From the NCBI GenBank assembly GCA_964532995.1, contig CAZHJN010000001.1, positions 1 to 64,000 on the forward strand: 64,000 bases of DNA. Reading direction: 5' to 3'. This stretch comes from DTJG01 sp964532995 (GTDB lineage Bacteria; Ratteibacteria; UBA8468; B48-G9; DTJG01). The position numbers were made by a program, and so were the translations under genes. The notes below the pieces were generated by a model. That model saw nothing but the letters and a program-made list of their open reading frames with translations, was not told the origin of the DNA and made no database searches. Below, in pieces: positions 51,822 through 61,640 of the stretch (position 1 is its first letter; every line of letters begins with the position of its first letter).

Positions 51822-52982
51822 TCATATTTTCCTGCGAGAAAGTTCCCTGATCAATTCAAGAGCAATAACATTCCTCTGTATCTGATTTGTACCTTCATAG
51901 ATCTGAGTTATTTTTGCATCTCTCATCATTTTCTCTACAGGATAGTCCCGCATGTATCCATAACCGCCGAAAATCTGAACAGCATCCACTGTAACCTTCA
52001 TGGCAACATCAGAAGCAAGCAATTTCGCCATCGCTGATTCTTTAGAACCTGAAGATTTTCCGCAATCTATCATTCTTGCTGTTGCGTATGTAAGAGCACG
52101 CGCTGCTTCAATTTGAGTTGCCATATCTGCAAGCATATGCTGAACTGCCTGGAAGGATGATATTGGCTGACCAAATTGATATCTTTTATGAGCATATTCA
52201 AGCGCCGCTTCAAAAGCACCCTGCGCTATTCCGAGAGCCTGCGCCGCAACGCCAGGTCTTGTTGCATCAAAGGTTTTCATCGCCACAATAAAACCCATAC
52301 CCTCTTTGCCGAGAAGATTTTCAACAGGTACCCTGCAATCAGTAAATATGAGTTCTCTTGTCGCTGATGCCCTTATTCCAAGTTTCTTTTCCTTTTTCCC
52401 AAAAGTGAAACCATCCATACCTTTTTCAACTATAAAAGCAGATGCGCCTCTGGCCCCTTTCTTTGGATCTGTTATCGCAATAACCGTATAAATTTCAGCC
52501 TCTCCTCCATTCGTAATCCATTGTTTCGTTCCATTTAAAATATAATAGTCGCCCTGTTTTCTTGCCTGAGTTCTTATAGAACCGGCGTCACTTCCTGCTT
52601 CTGGTTCGGTTAAGCCAAAAGCAGCAATTTTTTCGCCTTTCGCAAGTGGAGGGAGATACTTCTGTTTCTGGTTTTCATTTCCAAATAACACTATGGGGAA
52701 AGTACCTAACGCAGAAGCCGCAAGTGAAAGAGAAATACCACCGCAAACTCTGCTCAGTTCCTCTATGGCAAGACATAACTCAAAAATTCCAAAACCCATT
52801 CCGCCGTATTTTTCCTCAATGTAAATCCCGAAAAGATCAGACTGAGCAAGTATTTTCACAATTTCCCAGGGAAATTCTTCTGTTTCATCGTAATATGCCC
52901 TTTTGGGTTTTATCTTTTCTTCAGCAATCTCACGGGCCAGAGATTGAATCATTTTTTGTTCTTCTGTTAAAAGATAATCCAT
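51822..52982 (-). CDS. Acyl-CoA dehydrogenase family protein
   Basis: The 386-residue flavoenzyme has the ACAD pattern: GLTEPEAGSDAGS, the FAD region WITNGGEAE, QMFGGYGY-like QIFGGYGYMRDYPVEK, and the catalytic base Glu363 in YEGTNQIQR, the position used by short/medium-chain enzymes. It normally introduces a 2,3-double bond into acyl-CoA. Placement 3 nt after fabF at the end of a fatty acid synthesis operon is uncommon and raises the possibility of an acyl-ACP substrate. Confidence 0.92.
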   Translation of the reverse strand: MDYLLTEEQKMIQSLAREIAEEKIKPKRAYYDETEEFPWEIVKILAQSDLFGIYIEEKYGGMGFGIFELCLAIEELSRVCGGISLSLAASALGTFPIVLFGNENQKQKYLPPLAKGEKIAAFGLTEPEAGSDAGSIRTQARKQGDYYILNGTKQWITNGGEAEIYTVIAITDPKKGARGASAFIVEKGMDGFTFGKKEKKLGIRASATRELIFTDCRVPVENLLGKEGMGFIVAMKTFDATRPGVAAQALGIAQGAFEAALEYAHKRYQFGQPISSFQAVQHMLADMATQIEAARALTYATARMIDCGKSSGSKESAMAKLLASDVAMKVTVDAVQIFGGYGYMRDYPVEKMMRDAKITQIYEGTNQIQRNVIALELIRELSRRKI

Positions 52983-52985
52983 TTA

Positions 52986-54233
52986 TCAATCCTTTTTATA
53001 TTTTTGAACACAGAGACAGATATTGTGTCCTCCGAAACCAAATGAATTTGACAGTGAATATTCAATATCACATTTCCTTGCAACATTCGGAACATAGTCA
53101 AGGTCACATTCAGGATCTGGCACTTCATAATTTATGGTTGGAGGAACAATACCATAATACATTGTAAGTATTGTGTTGATAAATTCAACAGCACCAGTAG
53201 CGCCAAGAAGATGACCTAACATTGACTTGTTTGAACTGATCGGAACCCTGTACGCATGTTCTCCCAGAACCTTTTTTATGGCAAGGGTTTCACTTCTATC
53301 ATTCAGTTGGGTGGATGTTCCATGCGCATTAATATATTTCACCTGTTCTGGCAGTATACCGGCATCTTCAAGTGCGAATTTCATGCAGAGAAAAGGACCT
53401 GTACCTGACGGATCAGGTGCGGTTATATGGTAAGCATCACAGCTCATACCGTATCCTGCCATTTTTGCATAAATACGGGCTCCCCTTGCCATTGCATGTT
53501 CCAGACTTTCCATAACAACAATACCGCTACCCTCCCCCATTACAAATCCATCCCTGTTCGCGTCAAAGGGACGACTTGCTTTCTCTGGTTCGTCATTTCT
53601 TTCTGACAATGCTTTCATTGAACAGAATCCGGCAAGTCCAAGAGGCGTTATGCATGATTCTGTTCCACCCGTAATTACAACATCCATCTTGCCTGTGCGA
53701 ACAAGTTCACATGCAACAGATATCGCATGTGCGCCGGAAGCGCAGGCACTGACTGTGGCAAAATTAGGTCCTTTCAATCCAAAAGTTATCGCCACCTGTC
53801 CTGCCGCCATATCCGGAATAAGCATTGGTATCAATAAAGGCGAAACTTTTGAAGGACCTGCGTTAAGCAGAGAAGAATGCTGTTGTTCTATAATCCTGAG
53901 TCCACCAATACCAGCACCTATTATCACTCCTATTCTGTCCTTATCCTCGTTTTCAAAAGAAATCCCACTGTCTGAAATAGCTTCATGAGCGGCTTTTATC
54001 GCAAACTGAACAAACCTGTCCATTCTTCTTGCAATTTTTTTATCTATCACATCAAGTGTGAAATCCTTTACTTCAGCGGCAATTTTTGTTGAAAAACCCG
54101 AAGCGTCAAAATCTGTAATCAGACCCACCCCACTTTTGCCTTCGCAAAGATTCTTCCAGGTTGATGGAAGATTATTGCCAACAGGTGTAACCAGTCCCAT
54201 TCCTGTTATAACAACATCTCTTGTCTCTTTCAT
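52986..54233 (-). CDS. fabF: 3-oxoacyl-ACP synthase II
   Basis: FabF elongates acyl-ACP with malonyl-ACP. The Cys-His-His triad is visible as Cys164 (VSACASGAHA), His304 (NAHGTST) and His341 (MLGHLLGATG). Length is 415 residues. The ATG overlaps the acpP stop as TAATG, the conserved acpP-fabF coupling. Confidence 0.97.
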   Translation of the reverse strand: MKETRDVVITGMGLVTPVGNNLPSTWKNLCEGKSGVGLITDFDASGFSTKIAAEVKDFTLDVIDKKIARRMDRFVQFAIKAAHEAISDSGISFENEDKDRIGVIIGAGIGGLRIIEQQHSSLLNAGPSKVSPLLIPMLIPDMAAGQVAITFGLKGPNFATVSACASGAHAISVACELVRTGKMDVVITGGTESCITPLGLAGFCSMKALSERNDEPEKASRPFDANRDGFVMGEGSGIVVMESLEHAMARGARIYAKMAGYGMSCDAYHITAPDPSGTGPFLCMKFALEDAGILPEQVKYINAHGTSTQLNDRSETLAIKKVLGEHAYRVPISSNKSMLGHLLGATGAVEFINTILTMYYGIVPPTINYEVPDPECDLDYVPNVARKCDIEYSLSNSFGFGGHNICLCVQKYKKD

Positions 54234-54484
54234 TACTGTTTATCTTTTGTTTTTTCTTCAAGATACTTTATCGTGTCTCCGACTGTTCTGATTTTTTCTG
54301 CATCCTCATCAGGAATTTCCACACCAAACTTCTCCTCAAAATCCATAACCAGCTCAACTGTATCGAGGGAATCTGCTCCAAGATCATCAACAAAAGAAGC
54401 ATTTTCAACAACAGCACTTTCCTCAACCTGAAGTTTTTCCATAACAATACTCTTTACCTTTTTTTCAATCTCACTTCTTTCCAT
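54233..54484 (-). CDS. acpP: Acyl carrier protein
   Basis: The 83-residue acidic protein has the phosphopantetheine site GADSLDTVELV with Ser39, and EIPDEDAEKIRTVGD, as in all type II ACPs. Strong GGGGAGG lies before the ATG. It is between fabG and fabF, the usual place. Confidence 0.97.
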   Translation of the reverse strand: MERSEIEKKVKSIVMEKLQVEESAVVENASFVDDLGADSLDTVELVMDFEEKFGVEIPDEDAEKIRTVGDTIKYLEEKTKDKQ

Positions 54485-54513
54485 TTAACCTCCCCGTGTT
54501 TGCAATAAATTCT

Positions 54514-55251
54514 TCACATTACCAATCCACCATCAACGCGAAAAACCTGTCCTGTAATATACGATGCTCTATCTGAGGCAAGGAACATAACAAGTTCTGC
54601 AACATCGTCAGGTGTACCAAACTTACCCAGAGGAATCTTTTCAAGTACCTGATTTTTTATTTTTTCAGGGATTTTTTCGGTCATTGGAGTTTGAATATAA
54701 CCCGGCGCCACAGCGTTAACAGTAACACCGAATCTCGCAAATTCCCTCGCACATGTTTTTGTCATCGCAATCATCCCCGCCTTTGAAGCAGAGTAGTTTA
54801 CCTGTCCTATATTACCTATCTGTCCTATAACTGAAGCTATATTAACAATTCTTCCAGACTTTTGAGGCCACATGGCCTGGGCAGTAATTTTACTACACAA
54901 AAAGGATCCCTTCAAATTTACCTCAATAACCCTATCCCAATCCTCTTCCTTCATACGCAGGATCAAAGCATCTCTTGTGATACCCGCATTATTAACCAGA
55001 ACATCAACTCTTTTGAATTCCGATAGTACCTTTTTCAATGCTTCTTCTATACTGGCACTTTTTGTTATATCAACCTCGTCACTGATAATCTGTCCGTTGA
55101 TTTTGAGTGATTCCTTAACTGAATCAGGTTTCACAACATCCCACAATACAAGATTTGCACCTTCCCTGCCAAATTTTTCAGCCATTGCTCTTCCTATGCC
55201 ACCGGCAGCACCAGTTATAATCACAACTCTGTCATTGAATTCGCCCATCAT
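54514..55251 (-). CDS. fabG: 3-oxoacyl-ACP reductase
   Basis: This NADPH-dependent SDR enzyme has the cofactor loop GAAGGIG (14-20), NNAG, and the triad Ser140, Tyr153 and Lys157. The C-terminal GQVFRVDGGLVM is FabG-like. Length is 245 residues. ATG codons at 55251 and 55248 overlap the fabD stop. Because AGGAGG ends only 1-2 nt before the first, the second is the likelier start. Confidence 0.96.
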   Translation of the reverse strand: MMGEFNDRVVIITGAAGGIGRAMAEKFGREGANLVLWDVVKPDSVKESLKINGQIISDEVDITKSASIEEALKKVLSEFKRVDVLVNNAGITRDALILRMKEEDWDRVIEVNLKGSFLCSKITAQAMWPQKSGRIVNIASVIGQIGNIGQVNYSASKAGMIAMTKTCAREFARFGVTVNAVAPGYIQTPMTEKIPEKIKNQVLEKIPLGKFGTPDDVAELVMFLASDRASYITGQVFRVDGGLVM

Positions 55252-56198
55252 TCCTCCTGATTTGAAGTTATTAACTTCATAATTTCTTTTGCTTGCTCAA
55301 GTGAAGCCATATCTTCAATACTGGCAACATTTGTTTCCGGTGAAATTTTTTTAATCAGTCCAGAGAGGACTTTTTTGGGACCAAGCTCAAAAATAAAATT
55401 CACGCCGGCTTTCACTGACTCAATCGTTTTGGTCCACTGCACAGAAGATACAATCTGTTCTTTCAGAACCCGTTTCACATCAGACGCTTTTAAAACAGGT
55501 TCTCCGTTGCAGTTTGCATAAACAGGAAACACACAATCTGAAACATTCATTCTGTCAATTTCTTCTGCAAGAAATTCTGCGGCAGATTGCATCAGCGGGG
55601 TGTGAAATGCTCCTGATACATTCAAGGGAATATTCTTAACCCTGTTTGATTCACACCACTGAATAAAAGATTTAACAGTATCCTTAGATCCACCCACCAC
55701 AATCTGTCCTGGGCCGTTTATATTTGAAATGTAAATACCATCATACAAATTTGTTATAGTCTTGACCTCATCAAACGTTTTTCCGAGTACAGCAACCATT
55801 GTTCCAGGATTCTTTATCGTTGCATCTTTCATGAACTTTGCTCTTTTCGTAACAAGAACAAATGCATCTTCAAGGGAAAAAGCCTCAGCGCATGTAAATG
55901 CACTGTATTCACCCAAACTGTGCCCTGCCGCAAATGAAGGTACCTTTGAAAACTCCTGCTGAAAAACCTTCCAGCAAGCAAAATTTACCGCAAATACACA
56001 AACCTGGCATATCTCGGTTTCTGTGAGTTTTTCAATTGGTCCATTGAAACAAAAATTCGCAATATCAAACCCACAAATTTTGCTCCCGGTTTCAAATATT
56101 TTTCTCACCATTTCATAATTTTCATAAAACTGTTTTCCCATTCCCACGTACTGTGAGCCCTGTCCCGGAAAAACCACACCAATTCTTTTCTCAACCAT
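55248..56198 (-). CDS. fabD: Malonyl-CoA:ACP transacylase
   Basis: FabD loads malonate onto ACP. PGQGSQYVGMG, the nucleophile Ser94 in AAGHSLGEYSA, and the histidine in VSGAFHTPLM are present in 316 residues. It overlaps fabH by 8 nt in the order plsX-fabH-fabD-fabG. Confidence 0.97.
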   Translation of the reverse strand: MVEKRIGVVFPGQGSQYVGMGKQFYENYEMVRKIFETGSKICGFDIANFCFNGPIEKLTETEICQVCVFAVNFACWKVFQQEFSKVPSFAAGHSLGEYSAFTCAEAFSLEDAFVLVTKRAKFMKDATIKNPGTMVAVLGKTFDEVKTITNLYDGIYISNINGPGQIVVGGSKDTVKSFIQWCESNRVKNIPLNVSGAFHTPLMQSAAEFLAEEIDRMNVSDCVFPVYANCNGEPVLKASDVKRVLKEQIVSSVQWTKTIESVKAGVNFIFELGPKKVLSGLIKKISPETNVASIEDMASLEQAKEIMKLITSNQEE

Positions 56199-57180
56199 TT
56201 TTACCCCATCTTATAAGATTTGCTGCCCATGTAAGACCGGCTCCAAATGAAACCATACATATAAGATCGCCTTTTTTAATTTTTTTCGTTTTTACCGCTT
56301 CATCAAGAGCCACACCAACAGAAGCCGCTGACATATTTCCATATTTCTCAATATTAAGAAACACCCTGTCCATGGAAACATCTATCATCTTTGCAACACC
56401 CTGAATAATACGAATATTTGCCTGGTGCGGAATAACAAGTGAAATATCCTGCACCTTAATTCCATTTCTATCAAGTATGTTCTTCACCGATTCTCCCATT
56501 GCATTTACTGCGATTCTAAAAAGGGCTGAACCCTCCATTCTCATAAAATGCATCCTTTTTTCAACGGTTTCATGCGTGGCAGGCATTCTCGAACCACCCG
56601 CTGGAACATAAAGAAGATTTCCATATTTACCTGAAGCTCCAAGATAGGTATCAAGAATCCCCGTACTATCTTCTGTTTTTGAAATTATCGCTGCAGCGGC
56701 TCCATCTCCAAGCAAAACACATGTTGACCGGTCAGTATAATCAGTAACCCTGCTCATGCATTCAGCAGCAACAACAAGTATTTTATTGTATCTGCCCCCA
56801 TTAACCAGATTTCTTGCAACTTCAAGCCCATAAATGAAACCGGAACAGGCAGCTGAAAGATCAAAACATGGAACATTTTCTATCCCAAGATTATTCTGGA
56901 TGATACAGGCCGTGGATGGAAATATCATATCTGCGGTTATTGTTGCGCAGATAATCATATCAATCTGACTTGAATCAATGCCTGCATCCTCGATTGCCCT
57001 TCTGGCAGCCTCAGTACCAAGGTCAGAAGTGGCTTTTTCCGGAGGACATATTCTTCTCTCTTTTATGCCGGTCCTTGTTATGATCCACTCATCTGATGTA
57101 TCAACCATTTTTTCAAGATCAGCATTTGTTAAAATCTTTTCTGGAACATAAGATCCAACACCTATAATGTTTGAACCCAT
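56191..57180 (-). CDS. fabH: 3-oxoacyl-ACP synthase III
   Basis: FabH starts fatty acid synthesis by condensing acetyl-CoA with malonyl-ACP. Cys112 lies in DLSAACSGFIYGLE, the histidine in IPHQANIRI, and the asparagine in KYGNMSAASVG. Length is 329 residues. It overlaps plsX by 19 nt. Confidence 0.97.
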   Translation of the reverse strand: MGSNIIGVGSYVPEKILTNADLEKMVDTSDEWIITRTGIKERRICPPEKATSDLGTEAARRAIEDAGIDSSQIDMIICATITADMIFPSTACIIQNNLGIENVPCFDLSAACSGFIYGLEVARNLVNGGRYNKILVVAAECMSRVTDYTDRSTCVLLGDGAAAAIISKTEDSTGILDTYLGASGKYGNLLYVPAGGSRMPATHETVEKRMHFMRMEGSALFRIAVNAMGESVKNILDRNGIKVQDISLVIPHQANIRIIQGVAKMIDVSMDRVFLNIEKYGNMSAASVGVALDEAVKTKKIKKGDLICMVSFGAGLTWAANLIRWGKNG

Positions 57181-58172
57181 TTTTCCCTCTGTCCCTTCAG
57201 TTTTTCAATAAATGAACTGTTTGTAATTTTCTCTCCGAGCTGAAGAGCATTACATATAGCTCGCGGAGATGATCTACCATGACCTATAATCACTATTCCA
57301 TCAACACCGAGCAAAACACCACCCCCATAGTCAGCATAATCGGTTTTTCTTGTGTACCTTCTGATGGAACCTTTTGCGATCAAAAAGCCAATCTTACCTG
57401 CAACTGACCTGTTTATTTCCCGAAACATTATGTTTTTGAAAGCCCTGCCAATTCCCTCACAAACCTTAAGAACAATATTCCCTGAGAAACCATCAGTAAT
57501 AATGACATCCGCCTTACCTGTAAACAGCTCATGCCCTTCTATATTACCAATAAAATTTATTTCATTTTTCTCGGAAAGCTTCTTATAAACAATCTGTCTG
57601 ATTTCGTCGCCCTTACCGGGTTCTTCACCAATATTCAAAAGACCTGTGGATGGATTTTCTATTCCAAGAACATATTTCGCATAAAGATTTCCCATGATCG
57701 CATACTGATAAAGGTTAATCGGTTTAGATGAAACATTAGCTCCAACATCAAGGAAAAGAGTAATTCGATCTTTCAAATTTGGCAGGTGCACGCATATTGC
57801 AGGTCTGTCTATGCCTTCAATGAGGCCGAGTTCAGCAATTGCGATTGACACAAAAAGAGCGGTATTGCCCGCACTGAATGCAACATCAACCTGCCTGTTT
57901 TTGAGCATCTGGATAACCTTGTGCATTGTGGTATCTTTGTTTCTAAAAATAGCAAGGGATAATTTCGTATCCATCGGTATGTAACCATCACAATAAACCA
58001 GTTTAAAACCGGGAATATCATCATACCTTTCAGTTTGCTTCAGCTTCTCTTCCGGACAGACGCAGGTAATTTCTGCCCCGTCCTTATTGTTTTCCACAAA
58101 TATACGAATTCCCCTGATAACCGCCGCAGGAGCATGATCCCCGCCCATACCATCAATAGCGATTCTGACCAT
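57162..58172 (-). CDS. plsX: Phosphate acyltransferase PlsX
   Basis: PlsX makes acyl-phosphate from acyl-ACP for phospholipid synthesis. The family start IAIDGMGGDHAP, AFSAGNTALFV, DVGANVSSKPINL and TDGFSGNIVLK are all seen. Length is 336 residues. The ATG overlaps the rpmF stop as TAATG. Confidence 0.96.
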   Translation of the reverse strand: MVRIAIDGMGGDHAPAAVIRGIRIFVENNKDGAEITCVCPEEKLKQTERYDDIPGFKLVYCDGYIPMDTKLSLAIFRNKDTTMHKVIQMLKNRQVDVAFSAGNTALFVSIAIAELGLIEGIDRPAICVHLPNLKDRITLFLDVGANVSSKPINLYQYAIMGNLYAKYVLGIENPSTGLLNIGEEPGKGDEIRQIVYKKLSEKNEINFIGNIEGHELFTGKADVIITDGFSGNIVLKVCEGIGRAFKNIMFREINRSVAGKIGFLIAKGSIRRYTRKTDYADYGGGVLLGVDGIVIIGHGRSSPRAICNALQLGEKITNSSFIEKLKGQREKWVQTL

Positions 58173-58372
58173 TATTTTTTGGGTTGTTTCTCTTTGATCT
58201 TTTTTGCTATGACAAGTTTACCATTGTAATAACCACATTCCATACAAACCCTGTGTGGTAGTTTCATTGCACCGCAGTTTGAACATGGTACAAGACCCGG
58301 AAGTAAAACCCTCTTATTATTTTTTCTTCTGGCATCCCTTCTGCTATTACTATGACGTCTTGAAGTGGTCAT
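58172..58372 (-). CDS. rpmF: 50S ribosomal protein L32
   Basis: The 66-residue basic protein has SRRDARRKNNK, PCSNCGAMKLPHRVC and CGYY, with two C-x2-C pairs forming the zinc-ribbon type of L32. AAGGAG precedes the ATG. rpmF-plsX-fabH is a widespread gene order. Confidence 0.96.
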   Translation of the reverse strand: MTTSRRHSNSRRDARRKNNKRVLLPGLVPCSNCGAMKLPHRVCMECGYYNGKLVIAKKIKEKQPKK

Positions 58373-58387
58373 TCATTCTCCTTGTTA

Positions 58388-58906
58388 TTATCTGGACTGA
58401 TTCTTTTCTCTCAATTTTTTCGCAACAAGTTCCGGTACAAATTTTTCAACCGGACCATTCAATTTTGCAATCTCCTTAACTGCAGAAGAACTCAAATAAA
58501 GATATTCCTCCCTTGGTGTAAGAAAAATTGTCTCGATCCTGGGAAGAAGTTTTCTGTTGGTCAGAACCATCTGAAACTCATAGTCAAAATCTGAAACGGC
58601 TCTCAATCCTCGAATTACAAGATATATCCCCTTTTTTTCAAGATAGTCAACAAGCAATCCATCAAAATAATCAATAATAATGTCCTGTCTGTTTCCAAAA
58701 ATACCCCTGAGCATATCCATCCGTTCTCTGAAAGAAAACAGAGGTTTCTTTGCCGGATGATGTGTCACACTCACTATCAGGATATCAATGAATTTCAAAC
58801 TTCTCTCAATGATATCAATGTGGCCATTGGTCACGGGATCAAAACTACCCGGATATACTGCCAGCCGTTCCTTCCTTTTTATAAATCTGTATTCTCGCTG
58901 AACCAT
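58388..58906 (-). CDS. coaD: Phosphopantetheine adenylyltransferase
   Basis: CoaD makes dephospho-CoA. GSFDPVTNGHIDIIER holds the T/HxGH nucleotidyltransferase motif, and LSSSAVKEIA the second ATP site. With ATG at 58906 (AAAGGA 8 nt upstream) the protein has 172 residues and about 14 more than usual at the N-terminus, overlapping rsmD by 62 nt. A CTG after AAGGAAGGA would give the usual N-terminus MAVYPGSFDP, so a non-canonical start is worth considering. Confidence 0.94.
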   Translation of the reverse strand: MVQREYRFIKRKERLAVYPGSFDPVTNGHIDIIERSLKFIDILIVSVTHHPAKKPLFSFRERMDMLRGIFGNRQDIIIDYFDGLLVDYLEKKGIYLVIRGLRAVSDFDYEFQMVLTNRKLLPRIETIFLTPREEYLYLSSSAVKEIAKLNGPVEKFVPELVAKKLREKNQSR

Positions 58907-59426
58907 AGATCTTTTCCTTTATCAATCTGAAACCAGAAATCATTGAGGTTTCAGAAACATTAATGGTCTTTCCTGTTTCAATGATAAAAAGACCACTATC
59001 TGCAAGAATTTCATATGATCCTGAAAAAACTTTTTTCAATCCTGACAGATTGAACTCATAAGGAGGATCTGAAAATATGATATCAAACCTGCAACCTGCA
59101 GTATGAAGTTTTTTAAGAGCTGATTTAACATCCATTCTCATCACTTTGATACTATCTTCCAGATTCAGTATCCTCGCATTTTTTTTAATAAGATTTACAG
59201 CAAGTAAGGAATTATCAACAAATATTACTGATCTTGCTCCACGGCTCAGTGCCTCAAAACCTAAAGCTCCTGTCCCTGCAAAAATCTCAAGTACACGACT
59301 ATCCTTGATGTAATTGCAAATCATATCAAAAACTGCTTCACGCACAATATTTCGAGTTGGTCTTAAACCTGATGTTTTCCTGTAAAATAAAACCCTGCCC
59401 CTGAGAAAACCGCCTGTCAACCTCAT
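58845..59426 (-). CDS. rsmD: 16S rRNA (guanine966-N2)-methyltransferase RsmD
   Basis: The protein starts MRLTGGFLRGRVL, then shows GLRPTRNIVREAVFDMI, the SAM-binding VLEIFAGTGALGFEALSRGA and the catalytic FSDPPYEF. I choose the ATG at 59426 (193 residues), ATGA-coupled to secF. The frame extends 11 codons upstream without family similarity. rsmD-coaD is a conserved pair. Confidence 0.95.
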   Translation of the reverse strand: MRLTGGFLRGRVLFYRKTSGLRPTRNIVREAVFDMICNYIKDSRVLEIFAGTGALGFEALSRGARSVIFVDNSLLAVNLIKKNARILNLEDSIKVMRMDVKSALKKLHTAGCRFDIIFSDPPYEFNLSGLKKVFSGSYEILADSGLFIIETGKTINVSETSMISGFRLIKEKIYGSARIQIYKKEGTAGSISG

Positions 59427-60313
59427 AACCTGAATCTTAAAGCAAACTTTTTCTGCCAATCAATAAGAATAGCAGAAGCAATGAATATCGAGGAATAAGT
59501 TCCAAAGAAAAATCCAAATAGAAGCGTATACGCAAAATTTTTGAGCGGTTCTCCACCAAAAATTAACAGAAGCAAATCAACAAATATCACGGTTAAAACA
59601 GTTAGAATTGTTCTGCTTAAGGTTTCATTAATTGATTGATTGAACAATTCAGGATAATTTTTAGAATGGGTCTTTCTCAGATTTTCCCTGATTCGGTCAA
59701 AAATAACAATGGTATCATTAACAGAATAACCTGCAATTGTAAGAAGCGCAGCTATGATTGTGCTATCTATAATCCTTTTTGATATTGCAAGAATAGCAAT
59801 AACTACCAGCAGATCATGAAAAATTGCGATTGTGGCGCACACAGCAAAATGGAATTCAAACCTTATTGTAAGATAGAGCAAAATTCCTATCAGTCCTGTA
59901 AAAAACGCTATCAGCGCTCTTTTCCTCAATGTCACACTCATTGAAGGCGATATCACGGATTTTGCTTCTACCTGAATATTCTCTTTTCCAAAACCTGACT
60001 CAATAGCTGAAAGTATCCTGTCTGAAGTATTGGGAGGCGACTTAATTATAAATTCATTTCGTTGAGTTCCAATTTCCTGAACAGTTATCTCGGATATTCC
60101 AAGATTTTTCAATTGATTTCTCACCATCGCAACAGAACTCTGTGAAGTAAGTTTAATCTGAATCATATCCCCGCCAATAAAATCGATCCCAAAGTTCGCT
60201 TTTCCTCTAATACCAAAAATTATCATACCAACCAGAATCAAAACAAAAGAAAACAGATAAGCCCATCTTCTTTTCCCTATAAAATCAAAGTGTGGATTTT
60301 TTATAAGCTCCAT
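59423..60313 (-). CDS. secF: Protein translocase subunit SecF
   Basis: SecF works with SecD to pull exported proteins using the proton gradient. Six hydrophobic segments, the N-terminal GIDFIGGDMIQIK (family GIDFxGG) and the TM4-5 sequence IAGYSVNDTIVIFDRIREN are present. Length is 296 residues. AAGGAT precedes the ATG, 1 nt after secD. Confidence 0.96.
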   Translation of the reverse strand: MELIKNPHFDFIGKRRWAYLFSFVLILVGMIIFGIRGKANFGIDFIGGDMIQIKLTSQSSVAMVRNQLKNLGISEITVQEIGTQRNEFIIKSPPNTSDRILSAIESGFGKENIQVEAKSVISPSMSVTLRKRALIAFFTGLIGILLYLTIRFEFHFAVCATIAIFHDLLVVIAILAISKRIIDSTIIAALLTIAGYSVNDTIVIFDRIRENLRKTHSKNYPELFNQSINETLSRTILTVLTVIFVDLLLLIFGGEPLKNFAYTLLFGFFFGTYSSIFIASAILIDWQKKFALRFRL

Positions 60314-60314
60314 T

Positions 60315-61640
60315 TTATATCCTTATCTTTTCAAGACTTCGATTGGCAACAATAAAATCTACAATCGCTTTCGTCGCAAACACCGCTGTAAAAAGGTTTG
60401 CAATAATACCGACAGAAAGTGTCAAACCAAAACCTTTCACAGAACCCTCTCCGAGAAAGAAAAGTATTGATCCTGTTATGATTGTGGTAATGTTTGAGTC
60501 AAGTATTGCGGACCACGCACGATGATAACCGGATTCTATGGCTGCCTTTGCTGACTTCCCCTGGCGGAGTTCCTCTCTTATCCTTTCAAAAATCAGTATG
60601 TTTGCGTCAACAGCCATACCGCAGGTTAAAGCAATCCCGGCAATACCCGGAAGAGTTAACACGCCTTTGAACATTGCCATAAAGGAAAGCAGGATTAAAA
60701 GGTTTATTGCCATTGCAAGATCTGCAAGTAAACCGAAAATATAGTAATAAACAATCATGAAAATCACAACCACAATGATTCCATACAGAGCCGCTTTTAA
60801 CGATTTTTCAATATATTCTCTTCCAAGGGTTGGACCCACAATCTGTTGATATATGATATTGACTTTCGCGGGAAGAGCACCGGCACGCAACACAATTACG
60901 AGTTCCTTAGCTTCTGTCATTGTAAAATCGCCTGATATCTGACCTCTACCATCAGGAATTCTATCTCTTATTACAGGTGCGGATTTCACCACGCCATCAA
61001 GAACAATGGCAAGTCTTCTACCGATATTTTCACCTGTAACAGTTGCAAACTTACCGGCACCTTCTTTATTGAGAACAAAATTGACCTCAGGAAAACCGGA
61101 ATTCCCGTATCCGACAAAGGCATCACTTAATCCAGCACCTGTAAGTTCTGGTTGTCTCTTAACAAGGATTGGACTTGTTTCTCTTGTAATCCCTCGTTCA
61201 TCTTTTTGGTGCATGTAAAGAACCTCATAATCCCTCAGTATTTCGCTTTCTCCTTTTAAAGCATCTGTAAGTTTCCTGGAATCCTCTTCAACCAGGCGAA
61301 ATTCAAGAAGTGCGGTTTTTCCTATAATGTCAATTGCCCGTTGTGTATCTTTTATACCGGGCAGATCCACGATAATCCGATTAACACCCTCTTTCTGGAT
61401 AACAGGTTCACTCACACCGAGCCCATCAACTCTGTTTCTTATAATTTCCAGTGCTCTCTGAGTAACATCAGACATTGATTTTTCGCCTTCGGGTGGCTGC
61501 TCAACCTCCAGTACAATATGAACCCCTCCCTGAAGATCAAGTCCTCTTTTAATTTTTTTATCAAGCGGATAAATTTGCCATATGCAGTAGGCTATGACTG
61601 CAACTATGAAACCCACCTTTATATAATGTTTACGCATCAT
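60315..61640 (-). CDS. secD: Protein translocase subunit SecD
   Basis: SecD has six membrane segments and a large periplasmic P1 domain. RGLDLQGGVHIVLEV, GLGVSEPVIQKEGVNRIIV, and AVDANILIFERIREELRQG identify it. Length is 441 residues, the short form. The first of two ATG codons overlaps the hisI stop as ATGA. Confidence 0.96.
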   Translation of the reverse strand: MMRKHYIKVGFIVAVIAYCIWQIYPLDKKIKRGLDLQGGVHIVLEVEQPPEGEKSMSDVTQRALEIIRNRVDGLGVSEPVIQKEGVNRIIVDLPGIKDTQRAIDIIGKTALLEFRLVEEDSRKLTDALKGESEILRDYEVLYMHQKDERGITRETSPILVKRQPELTGAGLSDAFVGYGNSGFPEVNFVLNKEGAGKFATVTGENIGRRLAIVLDGVVKSAPVIRDRIPDGRGQISGDFTMTEAKELVIVLRAGALPAKVNIIYQQIVGPTLGREYIEKSLKAALYGIIVVVIFMIVYYYIFGLLADLAMAINLLILLSFMAMFKGVLTLPGIAGIALTCGMAVDANILIFERIREELRQGKSAKAAIESGYHRAWSAILDSNITTIITGSILFFLGEGSVKGFGLTLSVGIIANLFTAVFATKAIVDFIVANRSLEKIRI

